Shown: positions 40,276 to 53,001, numbered from the stretch's first letter. The stretch is 64,000 nt of DNA from Trogon surrucura (GCA_020746105.1 CM036619.1:57523135-57587134), one strand, 5' to 3'. The notes: generated from the sequence alone by a model not told the origin. Made by a program: numbers and translations.

Positions 40276-43200
40276 ACTTCCTGATTAAAGTCATAGGGTT
40301 TTACATTTTAAGCTTTTTAAGTTACATATTTCAAAAACTGTTCATTTTTTAATGTCATAGTAAATGTTCTGGTATTATATCCTGAGCATGCCTAAATAGC
40401 CAAGCTAAGTTTGCCACATACCACAAAAAAGGCAATCGAGAGCACTATTTAATTTTTCATTTTGCTGTCTGCTGAACCTATGGTAGGAAAAATTAAGAAC
40501 TGGCCCCAAAATCTTCATAGTATAAATAGGTGCCACGCACAGATATTCTTACCACAAGCACGCTGCATGCAAAATGACATTTGTTCTTAACAGGTTTTCC
40601 ATCGCTAGCTGAAATTGCCCCCAAAAGCCTTCCACAAACAACAAGCTGTAATTATTTTCCCTGAAACTTTTCAAAAACAGCCCGGAGAATGCAGAGCATG
40701 TTTCCTGTGTCTTATTTGAGAATAGGCATGGCCAAAAGCAAGTCCCCTGGTGTTACAGCTCCACCCCAAAGCAGAGGTTTCCGATCGCTCCAGCAGCAGT
40801 TGGCATCCCGGAGGCTGTTGCCTGTCACCTGGCACACTCACACCCGTGGCACAGTTGTACAATGCGCGTACAGAGAAAAGATTCGATCCCGAGCAGTGAT
40901 CAGAGACCAAGAAGACACTTCACGGACACAGTAACAGGAAGATAAGTGTTACAGCTCCCTGCGGCAGCCTTGGTCCCCACAACAAAAAAAGTTCAGCTGC
41001 AAGAATGGAAGAAACTGTCCCCTGTCCTCTCCCTTGGTATCTGTTGATGGTGGAGTTTCATCTCTCACAGGCTCCATCCGCAAAACCACATATTGTGCCT
41101 AAGGAGATATGGGCAATGTTTGGGTATTTTTAACAAGATTCTGTCAGCTCTCGCAAGTTTTCTCTGTACTTGGTGTGTTTAGGGGTGCTCCCCGTTCTGT
41201 TGTCTGTCTACCTGAGGTTTCCCCAGAACCATAATCCAGAGTTCCTTTATGTCACCATTGCCACCTGACCCAGGGCTACATTTAACCCAACCCATCTATT
41301 CAGCTCCTGCTCTGGAGATGCTAAAGTTCACTTGGCCTTGTTTAAGAGTGACAAGTAGTTAATATTTTTATTTGGCCAGTTTAAAACTGACCAGTCAGGT
41401 AGTTAATATTATTTCAGTGCTTAGCTAAACCCAGTACAAATCACTACGTTCTCAAGCAGTATGCCAATTTTAGTCAAGAACTTGAGAAATAACTCACACT
41501 TTGTTCTGAACTTCCTTCATAGACAACGTGGTGCATTTCATATAACCACGCATGAAAGGATACAGTACAGCAGTGCTGCTTTACACGGACATACGAATAG
41601 GCTTAATATATGTTGGACTTCTGACAACAAGCAGTCACTTCAGAGCGACAGTGGATTCTGGATGAACTGACCTCTTTGCCCTTATTTTAGGGATATTGTG
41701 ATAGATCCAAAGAAACTATTTTGCCTTTATTTATATCATGTTGGTGTTTGAGAGACGTGCTGTACAGGACCTCCAGTTATCCCAAAAGTTTCCTTGTAAA
41801 CGCACTTGTCAAGAAGAGGTGCTTGCTGAGCAATTAAGCAACCGATTAATTCATCTAAATAGACTAAATTCTAACCTGCACAATTAAAAAAGTGCAATAT
41901 GGGATTATAGTTATATGGTATACACAGGCATACCTCTGGAAAGGGCTATGTATCTGTGTTGTGCAGCACACTACCTACAATACAAAATCAGAATGAGGGA
42001 AAGGTGTGAACACTATGAGGTGACATTCTTTAGATGCTTTTGAATATACCTCACAGATGGCACTTTCACTCTGTAATGTAAATTTTTCTGCATTAAAAGA
42101 AGCAAGAGAAAAGTACAAGAATGAAGAAAAGGGACTCATTGATTCAGACAGAGGATAATCTCCAACTAAGAATAAGGTCTGTCTAGGGGTTTCAGCCAGG
42201 AACATAGTACCCTCCTAAAGAGTCTACTTTCCTTGCCATTCTCAGCTTGCACTGATGGGCATTGTGCTGGACCACTTCAGAAAAATGCACGTGTATAGTT
42301 CTACCTTCTTCATTTTACAAAGGTTTTTCTCTAAGTTGGTATTATTTAGCTGAAGAAACCACTACTAACAGTATAGAAAGTGGTTACTGCCAGACAGGAT
42401 GATGCAATTTTAGAGATTTTTATGTATTCATTTTCCCAAAGATCACACATGAAAGAGCGTGATGGAAGATTCTGGCTTTGACATTCAGGATTCAAATTAC
42501 ATCCAACAAGCTTTACAATAGACCAGCAAAAAGGACTTTTAAAACCCAGGGTTTTTTTAAAGTACTGATTTTGAGCTCTCTTCTAATTCTCACTATGGAA
42601 ACATATCCAAGCTACGTATGACAGCACTGCAAGTTTATGATGAATGATGTAACTTTAGACTTGAGACCTACACAGCCAACACGTTTTATGGCTTTCAAAG
42701 CCTTCACATCTATTCCAGCCTCCCAAATCACTCCACTCACACAACTTCCCAGGACACTTTTGCTTTCCAAACACTGTTTTCTTTCCTCTTTCTTTGGTCC
42801 TATGTTTTGGAGAAGGCACATGGAGCCGAAGACCCTGATAGTCTTCTCTTTCTTTCAGTATCCAAAATCAAACTGAGCATCACTTTTTAACAATTAGCTT
42901 CTCTGTACTGATAACTTGCACATATCTCAGCTTCTTTTAAGGTACAGTTCTTTGCAGGACAAAGTAAACGGATAAATCCACAAAGCCCAGAGGAACTATA
43001 TTAGGTAAGAAGTGGAAAAAGAGTAGGCCTGCCTTTCATAAAAGAAGAGGAAAAAGCAAAGTTTTCCAATGCTATTGAATCTCTCTCACAGATCTGGAAC
43101 CTCTTATCTCTCACGTATCAGTAGCTCTCTTTCCACAAACATCACTAGGTTCCCAAAATGATGGGGAAAGAAGGCAAAAGAGCTCTGACTACCTCCTCTG

Positions 43201-46200
43201 GATGCTCTTGCCAGCTGGTTTTTCCCAGAAGACAGGGGAGAGAGCAAATTAAAACATTTTTACCACATTAGCACTCCTAAAATTCTTGGATCCCGTAGTT
43301 TCCAGGTCCAAAAGAGACTGATGTAATTTTAACCAAAACGGTTGACTACAGGGATCAGCAACTGCACAACATCTCCAGCTATAAAAAAGAAGTCTAGCAT
43401 GATTTGACACCCTGTTCCAAGATCTCCTCCAGCCCCTTCCTGGTGGCACTACAGGCACAATGAATAGTTATAAACTTGTGTGAACTTCAGATCTCGCCCT
43501 CATGCCCAAGCATAGCCATGAAGAAATGTGGAACAAGGCTGGCCAAAGCATGCTACCTAGTCAAGCCGTTGGGCAGCTTCATGAAGAGTTCCTCCAGGCA
43601 GCAGTGGTTAGAAAAGCCCTAGGACTCACCTCTGCCTACAGAATACAGGCAGCAGATGGTGGATGCTTTGCTTCCTAGTGGTGTTTTAACACTCTGATTT
43701 CACCTTGCTACCACTCTTCTAAAGAGAAAAACAAAGTTTGAAGTAATCAAAATTTTATTTTTTTCAACCAATATTAATTATTCATAAAGAAAATAAATAA
43801 AACAGACAGAGGAAACACATTCCACTTGAAGTGATATATGCAATTCCTTCACTAACAGCACAGGAAGTTATGAAGCACTATCAGGGGAAACTTATCAAAG
43901 ACTAATGAACCTCCCAGAGTTTCTAGCACCTCTTTTTTTGTGTGTGTGTGTGGTGTTTTGTTGCGGGTTTTTGTGTTGTGTTTTTAACTCTGTTCACAGT
44001 TAAAAATGTCTGAGATACCTTCCAATAGTGCCTTTACCACTAACCACTATTAAAGAAAAAGTCTGTGAAAGCACAGTATGGCTGTGAGAGCGACAAGGCA
44101 AGAAATAAAATGATGACTCCTGCCCTTACGGGGCAAGCAGCATGCTTTTTGCCCACCTCTGGCTCTCTGTAGGTCCTGGTTTCAGGGTCTTGCCAGCCTG
44201 GCAGCCTGTGTAATCTAGGACGAGAGAACAGCGCTGAAACCTACGCACTCCACAGTAAAAACCAAAACATGTCCCTTTAAGAGAAGAACGGCTGAATTCT
44301 ACATTTGCATTTAAATAACATTGAAGCCTTCATTAAGGCCATTTAGGCGTGAATAAAGGTATAAATTTTTGCAATGTACTACTCTAAGACTCAGCCTAAC
44401 TAACGCTCAATTAAATCTCTCTCAAGCTGGACCTGAAGTTGCTTGTAACAGCCACTGGAGGGAAACTAATCTACAGAAAACAGAAGACCATGGCTATACA
44501 GCCAGGAAGCTGTTTGTCACTGCACTTTTTAATACACCTAAACTGAAATCAGAAATTAGTAACACTGTCAAAGCCATCTTTAATGGTAGAATTATGCATG
44601 GTTTTTTTGATTATATATTGATCAGATTTATTATCCGTTGGGATTTAAATGCTCCTCTGAATCCGCTTATGTTTAATTGGGGGTTTTGTAATTTTCTTTC
44701 TCTTTTCTAAATATGAATTCTCTTTGTATATTTTCAAGAATAATGTTCTCTGCATGTTTTCACATCCCCACAGTGTCTCTGCTACTAGCACTTTAAAAAA
44801 AATGTTACATCTACATAAGTCGGTGTTAAGGAACATTAACCATAAGCAGGCATCTATTCAAGGGAAACTATGGTATTCAGAAGCTCTACAGCACTTCTGT
44901 GAGTATTTAATAATAAGTATGAAGATTTAGTATCAAACTTCACTAAAAAAAACTACCAACCCTGTCCATATCTCCATTGTATCACCTGCTTAGAGCCTCT
45001 TTAAAATAAGAACTTGAAAGACCAAAGCCTTCATCCTAGCTCAAAGCCTCCATTCTAGCTTGCTGTAGAACAGCTGCTAACAACTGTCACACACAGGATT
45101 TCATTTGTGGGCGATCTTCTGTAAGGCTGAAAATTTCTGCCTCGTGAGAAATTGCAGAAATCTAATGCTCACGTCACCTGAAACTAAGCAATGCAGGGGA
45201 ACGTGTGTTGTCCTGAGGAAAAAACAGGCATGCGCAGAGGATTGACAAGACAATATGACTAGTTACAGCCTATTTTTAGTAATACTTTGACTTTAAACAT
45301 ATTTGTTTTCTTGAAAGCCACCTGGTATTTCTATTCAAAGAAACGGATGAAGGCTGAAAAAGAGTGAAAAGCAAAAGATGAGGAAAGCAGATGATCCTCT
45401 CTGTTTACATTCTGTGAGGAGAGGAAAGCTTATTTGGCTCTAGATTTTGGGTTTGGCACGAAGCTGCTTGAAAGGGACAGTCTCTCCCCAGCAATGCAAA
45501 ACGCAGAAGAGGCCGTGCTTCTTGAGGCGTTCAGACTTCTTTGCCGCGCCAATACGGACAAGTGTGAGATTGCTGCTTAGAATTCAGGTTCCTCGTTTAT
45601 TTCCTTAATAATTAATCAAGCAATGAAAAAAGAGTAAGACAAGGGGGGAAAAAAGGAATGGGAAAGCTTCTTCCATGTTAATGCACAGGCCAGTTAAATT
45701 AAATTAGTACTGGGAATCTCGAAAACACAAGACTAAGCAATTATTATGACAGTTATAAAAAATGTGCTGGAGTATCCACTGTTGAATGGATTTCTCAGTA
45801 ATAAGAAACAATAATTAATTTTGCTAGCCATAAAAGTCCACAAACATCTATCTCCTGTTAAAACTACTTCAAAATTTTTATCCTAAGGCAAACATAATTT
45901 CAACATATTTTTATAAGTGTTGCTCTTCATTTAATATTCCTTCCTGCTCTTTCTCCTTGATTTCTACAATAAGCATTGATTAATTATTTCCTATTTTCAT
46001 TGGTTTCCCGAGTGTAAGCTATTTCAGTTTTGTTAAGTGGTTAGTCTTGGAAGGAACTGTCAATCCTGATTAAGTCTAATTTAATTTTTGGATTGAATAT
46101 TCTGATTTTAACAATTCTGACAGTTTTCACTAAAAAAAAAAATGCACTGCAGAAAGAAGCATTTTATCAACTAAAGTTTATATATTCTTGCTTATATTGT

Positions 46201-49200
46201 TGTCCCCTCTTTTTCTTAGCCTCCAAAATGCATATTAGAATTATGATTCCCAGAGTTCCCTTCCAAACAAGACTTTTCTACGGTTCTGTTATTCAATATG
46301 TTGTTTAAGTTGATTCTCAGTTGAAACTGAAAGTTTCATTTGTTTAGTATTAAAATGAAAGTTCTTATGAGGATCTCCATTTATGCATCAGCTCATCTTA
46401 GTTTTCTGTTCTCCTGCTTTACTTCAGTTCTTGCATTAAAGCACTAATCTAAAAGTGTCTTCTAAAACAAAAGATTTTTTTTCCCCAATTATTTGGAAGG
46501 TTCCAGAAGTCCCTATAACTAGCTGAGACTTCTTTGACAGCTCTGCTGGCTGTTCACATCAAGAGCAGAGAGTTCCCAAAACAAACAGCTTAGTCTGGAG
46601 AAGTTGTTTGTGTGAAGTCTGCATCATGATGAATATTTATATGGAAATGAATTGAGGTTGCACAGATAAAGCACGCTTCCCTGACTTAAAAGAAACGTGG
46701 TACGTGATAGATACATGCATTATTCACACACAAAATAGGATCAGAGTCTTTTAATAGAATTGTTCCCGAAGCCATGTCCTTTCCCTCTGCTTCGATGAGG
46801 TCTGTAACAAGTAGGACCGCTCCTAGTCGTGGAAGAAAGCTGTGATGGCTTTCTGCTCTGTGCTCTGTGCTTGTGCAAGTTACAGCTTTGAAACTGTTAC
46901 AGTTTGGTCAGATTTAATCAGCTTTTCTCAGATAAACACATATTCATAGCACAAAAAATATTACAAACCCTTGACTCAAATGTGGCTCAACAGACTTTCA
47001 AAAGAAATCTTTACGAAGATGGTTAAAAGGGATTACTGGGAGCCTTGTAAGATTATTGCTCAAATTATTTTAGGGGTAGCAACAAACTAAGGGCTACAGA
47101 GAGATCAACAGTTACGTCTCTGACAATAGAGCGTTATGTCACCTGGTAACACTGCTAAGCATACAAAAACTTTATTTTGCTTTGCTTTGCTTCTACCTTT
47201 CCCTGTTTTAAGCAGTTCCTCAGAAAATCACCTTATCCCACAATCTGCATTTTAAACCTCTTTCTAACTGTTTTCTTAACTTCATTTGCTGAGAACCTAG
47301 TTTTCAAGCAAGCTGACCTACTTTGTCTTATTTTGGTACTTGCAGTAAATTCCCTTAAGCTTGTCTACTCCAACACTGCTTAAAATGTCTTCCATATACT
47401 GGTAATGATTTCTCTTAAAGCAAAAAGATCTGTCACAACTGATGCAAGTATGAGAAACTAGCAGTCCTTCTGAAAGCCAACAAGATGTTTTTACGTTGTG
47501 AAAGTATGTTTCCAATTAAACTCTATGTGTGTTGAGGTATTTTGGAAGTTAAACAAAACCATTCAGGTTGAAACAGACTTCAGCGGGTGAAATTTACCCC
47601 AAAACCCATTTGGTACAGTTTTAAGCAAAGAAAAACAGTCTCGCAATGGGACGTACGAGACAACTTTAATACAGGTAGCACTAATGGCCTCACTTCTAAC
47701 AAACCTAAGTCCTTTATTCTTTTATCAAAGGTAACAAACTAAAATCCTGCTTTAAGAGCTGCCAAATTGTTCACAGTATTTGTATCAAAGAGGCTCTCCA
47801 AAAAGAAGTGGTAAATTGTTTTACTGCTATCATGCTCAGATATGACAAGGCGCAAAAAAAAGTACCATGGTGATGAGCGAGAGATGATTTGATAAAATTA
47901 GATTTGGCTATCTGTTGCTCTACAACTATTACATTCGTAGCTGAATTCCCGCTACAAGTTTTATCTTAGTCTCACTTTAAGAACCTCAAGCAACCAGGAA
48001 AAATGGCATAAGAAATTTGCTGTGAAGGCCGGAGTTGTTCTGTGAAAACAGAGGCATTATATTTATTGTGTCTATTTTTTCCTCCTGGAGATCATAGCTC
48101 TGGAGACGATGTTGGGAAGGAGATATTGAAGGATGGAGAAGTTATAAATTCCAGGGTGTCCTGTAAAGAGCCTGGAGACGAAAGGCAGTCAGAGCATTCA
48201 CACACAATACAAGAATTTCCATATTCGTACTTTGGCAGGGCTTTTCAGGTCACAAGGAAGGAAATTACGCTGCAGTTTTAGGGTATCTCTCAAGGAGAAG
48301 ACCGAGGGAAAAGACATAGTTTTCTTTTTTGCCTCCTGTCTTTGGAATTCCTGAGATTTGCAGGTCAGGAGACTCATAAAATCTCCATACATTTCACATA
48401 GAGAAGATATATTGGTGTAGCTGGGCTTACCGGTGGGCTTTCTATCAACAAGGTAGATTCCAGCCTTTTGAAAGCAAAGCATGTATCAAGGACCAGTATT
48501 TTCTTTTTCCCATATACTTGCAATGATACAGTAGAGCAGTGCAGGCACACTACGTATACAGCTTGGTGCTTATTATAAACCTTACAAACAGAAATAATAG
48601 TACTCATCCCACAAGAAGCAAGTAGGGTTTTGGCAAGCACCTCTCAAAGAAGGTAAGAGATGTTCATCATCTGAGGCGAGCTGGGTATATTCTAGAACCT
48701 TTATCCACGAGGAAAATGAACCTCAATGGGAGTTTTGCAAATATCTAATGTTTGTCACAGCACACATTTTTCTGTGGTTTATTTTTTCTTGCTTCTGTCA
48801 TGTAGCTTTCCTCTTTAATAAACCCAGAAACCTTGCAATATTTTTCACTAACTGTAACTGGGGTCCTGAAAAATCTTGAAGAAAAATATCAAAATCATTT
48901 ATAAATAATATCCAAGTGTAGGCTCTGAATTTACAGTTTCTGAATTCCTAGCATTATTCTGACCAAGATATAGAAAAACAGTACGGCAAAACTGTAGTCA
49001 GAATATGGATAAACCCATTCACTGACACAGGGACTAATTAGAGCAACATGAAGACGAACAAATGTCCAGCCCCGGGAAAGCCTTTAACATTCTTATCTTA
49101 TCGAACTTCTTACAGATCCATTTAACTGAGGTCTCTTTAATTCCCACACAGTTACATTTTTGAGGCAACTGTAGTCACTACATTTGTCCGAGTTTGATCA

Positions 49201-49578
49201 CAAACACTCATCTCTTGGCTAAAACATGGAACACTGTATAAATCTCAAGAAGGTACATAGTATATGAAACTATTGTTAAATGAAAATTATTATAAAACTA
49301 GAAAAATAATACAGATCATTTTTATATGTGTTCAAGAAATGCATAAATTTCACACCTTTTCAAGAAACAGTAAAGATGCTGCTTCTTAGGAATATTTACA
49401 GATTTACTTACCAGAATTGTACTACTCTCTGAAGTAAGCAGAGCCATCTTGTGGACATACCTAGCTGCTACATAGGACTAGAAATCCTCACTCGTTAGGT
49501 TGAACTACACATTGAAAGCATGACGCAAAAACCAAGTTTGAAGTGCTTTACTTCAAATTCAGACCTAACTACATGCAA

Positions 49579-49593
49579 ATATATATATATATT
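49579..49593. repeat. Short (AT)n microsatellite
   Basis: About seven AT units immediately upstream of the + strand CR1 fragment. Confidence 0.85.
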
Positions 49594-49624
49594 TACTAAC
49601 TGTCCCCACAATTCCAAAAACATG

Positions 49625-50091
49625 TGGACTGACCAGAGAAGGTTCAAAGGACGGACACGAAGATGATCAAAGGGCTGGAGAAACTGCCCCATAAAGAGGT
49701 GGAAGGAGTCAGATCTCCCTGGCAAAGGGTCAGGAGGAACCTCATCACAGTATTCCTGTGCTTAAAGGGCATCTACAAAGAAGATGGAGGAGAGCCACAA
49801 GGAGAAGACAAGTGGCCACGAGTCCAATTTGCACCAGGAGAGGTTTCATTTCAATATAATAAAGACATTTTTTACAGCAAGAGCAATCATTCACCAGAAC
49901 AACCCCCCCAGGGCCATGGTAGAGTCCCCATCGCTGGAGGTGTTCAAGATGCAATTGGACAAGATGCTAGATAATCTCATCTAGGCTACCTTTCCCATGA
50001 AAGGTTGAACTAGATGATCTTTTGAGGCATCCGTTCCAGTGTCTCTTCCCCATAGAACAGTCCTGGGCTGTTCTATGACTCTATAATTCTA
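49625..50091 (+). mobile_element. CR1 LINE 3' fragment, sense orientation
   Basis: The only CR1 on the + strand. Contains AAGATGATCAAAGGGCTGGA, a short decayed ORF2 end (FHFNIIKTFFTARAI around 49840-49890), CATCGCTGGAGGTGTTCAAG, GGTTGAACTAGATGATC and a 3' end of TTCTATGACTCTATAATTCT, the CR1 terminal octamer repeat. Truncated at its 5' end. It lies about 2 kb upstream of the GNAL CpG island. Confidence 0.92.
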
Positions 50092-51939
50092 ATTTCAGTG
50101 AACACAGTGCGAATCATAGGTCATTGGTACTACTCAAAAATTAAGGCAGTCATTAAGATCTGATTTGGATGACTAACCTCAGAAGATGCTGAACATTATT
50201 CCATGAAAGATTCTCCAAAGAGTATTCAGACCAGAAAACTGCATTGTACTTACTTTCTCACTTTAAATTCTTGAAAATCCCAGTCCATGGTAATCAGGAA
50301 GTAGTGGCGATGACTGTTCCTCTGGGGAAAGAAAGAAGACAGGCTGCTTACTGCTCTTTATTAGAAGCCATCAGGAAAAAAATAACACTTCTCCCTCAAG
50401 ACACAGTTTGCTCCTGTAGGTCACTGAAGGATCTTTCAGTGAACCAAACATACCTTGTTTGACATTTTTATAAGGTAGAGTAACTATATCAGTGTTTGGC
50501 TGAGTGGCCTGTTTTTCAAGGATGCTGCCTATCCATAGTTGTTATTACATTGGCTGCTATTTCAAAATTATTTATAAAGTATGTCATTTTACAGTGCATA
50601 TTCTGCCAGGTCTCCTCTGTAACCCTGAATATATCACTCACCTTCCCTGTTCCTCACTGAGCATACACTGTACATGACCGGAGCACTGTATTAGGAAAAA
50701 TTCTACCTAATCTGAACTCATTTGGCCAGATTATGGCATTTCTTTTACTATTTGGAAAGCAGCTCATGATTCTGCAAATGTCGTTGTATGCACTGAGCTC
50801 TGAGAATCACCTTCACAAAACTAACTATGCACAAAAACATTAACCCCTGAAATATCACCATTACTGTGGTACATTTTAGTGGGTTTACTTTATTGTCGGA
50901 TGAATAGTAAATTCTCATATGTGATCCAATTACACTGAAAAGTGTACAGCCACTAATCTCATGATCCCAGCCACTCAGTCCAGATTGAACATTTAGATTC
51001 TACTTATCCAAACTCCTGCTCTGCTTTCAACTGAAAGCTGAAATCTTTCACTCACAGCCTCAGAGATGGCATATCCTTATGGTCCATAAAAATGTGCAGT
51101 CAAGACACAGCGGCGCTGCCATAGTGGTGAAACATCCGCCGCTGTGATGTAACCGCTTACACGTTTTGCAAGGAGACTGCAACCAGGATGCTACGCAATC
51201 ACGTATTAGAATGTACAATAGAAGCAAAAGCTATTGGATGCTCTTCTTGGAGCTAAGGCATCTGTCCCAATAGTTGGTAAGTGTTCTGAAGGGTGTAAGA
51301 GAACATGTACAGCGTGCTGGATCTGCCAGCATTTCCACTGGCCAAATTTCCTTTGTGTAGTGCAATCACAGACAGTTGATGCTCTCTGTCAAAAGGCATC
51401 TATTTATTTTATGCTAATGCAGGGCATTGAGTTTTTTCCCCAGTGAATGTTAATGCACAACTCATTACTTGGTGAATACATATTTTAGAGGACGTTTGCT
51501 AAGTCGTTTGACACAAACAGATCTGTCACAAAACCAATTCTGGTTCCCATATCCAAAATTGTGGCCATTTTGCTCTAATTCATTCATTGCAAAGAAGTAC
51601 AGGACTCGTATGTCTCCCTATTTCTCCATACAGCAGTCTATAAATAACTGCATCTATTAATACAATATTGGCCACTGGAAAAGATTAGGAGACAAAACCA
51701 ATGGCCTAATACAACAGGGTCCTCACAGAATGCAGAGTGATGCTGCATGAATAAAGAGGTTCCTGAACACAGTCGATCCTACTGAATTAAGAGGCTCTAA
51801 ATTATGCTAAAGTCAATCCTAATGGTGAATACGTGACCTCTGTTTTAAGATTCAGAGACACGCTGCTTCATCCAGCAGCCACGTGCGCCCAGAAAAAAAC
51901 AACTTACAATTTTAAGAAATACTACAGTAGAAAAACCGC
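50092..51939. other. Upstream flank of the GNAL CpG island, no gene seen
   Basis: AT-rich non-coding DNA between the last CR1 and the CpG island. The only marked structure is the CpG-containing hairpin at 51106-51146 and the CpG-bearing sequence that follows to about 51205. Confidence 0.7.
51106..51146. repeat. Perfect 10-bp CpG-containing inverted repeat
   Basis: CACAGCGGCG and CGCCGCTGTG flank a 21-base loop, about 0.8 kb upstream of the GNAL CpG island. Both arms carry two CpGs in a neighbourhood that is otherwise AT-rich. Confidence 0.9.
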
Positions 51940-52237
51940 CGGGATTATGAAGAACGTGGAGACGGACGAAGCGGAAGGCGAACACTGGGAGTAACCTGCG
52001 TTTGCCCGGGACCGGTGGTGAGCAGGGCTGCCGCTGCCTTCCAGCCGCCTGCCCCCGGGCAGCAGCAGCCTCGGCTGCGGGGCCCACAGCAGCTCCGCTG
52101 CCGGCGCACGGCTGCTGCCAGCTCTGGCTGAGAGAGCGAGCAAACCCCAACATGGCCCATTATTTTCTCTCCCCGTCGCACCCAAACCTTTCCTCCCACG
52201 GCACCGTTACTCAGCCTGTGGGCGAGAAGCCGCCGCC

Positions 52238-52255
52238 TGTGTGTGTGTGTGTGTG
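52238..52255 (+). repeat. (TG)n microsatellite in the CpG island
   Basis: About nine TG units within the otherwise CpG-rich GNAL promoter region. Likely length-variable between individuals. Confidence 0.9.
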
Positions 52256-52379
52256 AGCGCACAGGGGCCGAAAGCCTCGCTGTGGCCGTGAGCGGAGCAG
52301 GCTGCCGGGGAGCTGCCTCGGCCTCCCCCGGCGCCGCTGTCACCCTGAGGGGTCCCTCCCTGGGAGACGCCTCGGCTTC

Positions 52380-52390
52380 TCCCCAAGGAC
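52380..52390 (+). promoter_or_regulatory. Candidate Olf-1/EBF binding site upstream of GNAL
   Basis: TCCCCAAGGAC matches the Olf-1 consensus as I remember it (TCCCCANGGAG) at all positions but the last. Olf-1/EBF proteins drive olfactory-neuron genes including OMP and G-olf. The site is about 620 bases upstream of the XL start codon. A chance match in GC-rich DNA is quite possible. Confidence 0.3.
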
Positions 52391-52623
52391 GCCGTGGGGA
52401 GGCTCCCCGCCAGGGGCTTAGGCCTGGGCCGCCCCTCGGGTGGCAGCCCCCTCCATGCCCTCGGTGAGGAGGGAGGGAGGGGGGCGGCTCCCGCGGCTCA
52501 CACGGGCAGCCTGGTGGCCCTTCAGGAGGGAGGAAGCAAGGAGGGCGGGTGGCGCAAGCGGCGGGGGTCTCCCAGCCTGCGCGCTAGCGGGGACCGCCGG
52601 GCAGACCCTCGGCCCCCGGGCAC

Positions 52624-52675
52624 GGGCGGGCGGCCACCGGGCGGGGTGGCGTGAGGGGAGGCGGGCGGGGGGGGC
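52624..52675 (+). other. G-rich tract with G-quadruplex potential on the sense strand
   Basis: Several runs of three or more G with short spacers occur on the + strand, ending in an eight-G run. This fits the usual G3+N1-7 quadruplex pattern. It lies in the promoter or distal leader of GNAL-XL. Such tracts are common in CpG islands. Confidence 0.5.
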
Positions 52676-52770
52676 TGCGAACGTGCGTGCGCCTGTGTGG
52701 CGGCGCGGGCGGCGTGCCCCCGCCCTTCCCCCGCCGGCGCCCGGCGCTGCGCGGTGGGCTGGCGCTGGGG

Positions 52771-52777
52771 TATTTAC
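52771..52777 (+). promoter_or_regulatory. TATA-like element in GNAL-XL promoter
   Basis: TATTTAC is the only A/T-rich heptamer in an otherwise GC-rich stretch, 231 bases before the GNAL ATG. If it works as a TATA-like element, transcription would start near 52800, giving a leader of about 200 bases. The match to TATAAA is weak, and island promoters often lack a TATA box. Confidence 0.25.
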
Positions 52778-52856
52778 GGTAAGGTGGACCCGGCGGTGGC
52801 AGCTCGGTGTCAGGTGATCAGCGCCGAGGAGCCGTTGCCGCCGCCCGGGGAGGAAA

Positions 52857-52883
52857 ATGCAAGATGGCCCAGCGGGGCCGTGA
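52857..52883 (+). other. Upstream ORF 1 in the GNAL-XL leader (8 codons)
   Basis: ATG at 52857 with A at -3, followed by seven sense codons and TGA at 52881-52883. It overlaps the start of the second upstream ORF in another frame. It matters only if the transcript starts upstream of about 52850, which is not known. Confidence 0.4.
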
Positions 52884-52953
52884 GGGGCTCCGCGGCGCCC
52901 CCTCCCCGCCCGCCGCCGCCTTCCCGGCGCGTAGGGCCGGCGGGAAGCGCTGA
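52864..52953 (+). other. Upstream ORF 2 in the GNAL-XL leader (29 codons, same frame as GNAL)
   Basis: ATG at 52864 in a strong initiation context (A at -3, G at +4), open for 29 codons to TGA at 52951-52953. It is in the GNAL reading frame and ends 48 bases before the GNAL ATG, so it cannot extend the protein but could reduce initiation or allow reinitiation. Its ATG sits inside a YY1-like AAGATGGCC, so the word may be kept for DNA binding instead of translation. Confidence 0.45.
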
Positions 52954-53001
52954 GGCCAGCCCCGCCGCGCCACAGCCCGTCCCCGGCGGGGGCTCCGAGC
53001 C

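Larger units (their letters stand above)
31216..49624. other. Long intergenic stretch, no gene seen
   Basis: About 18 kb with no recognised gene. Notable contents: a GC-richer patch at 34250-34760 with a 22-bp duplication, a 41-base-period direct repeat at 35833, TAA-rich repeats at 36990 and 37625, a CpG-richer zone at 39060-39480 followed by GC-rich DNA to about 39870, AT-rich DNA at 40130-40275 and a (TG)n run near 43940. The longest frame (34252-34815) has no ATG. Confidence 0.65.

Noticed and set aside
49663-49974. 103-codon frame as a gene
   Set aside because: It is the decayed ORF2 end of the + strand CR1 fragment.
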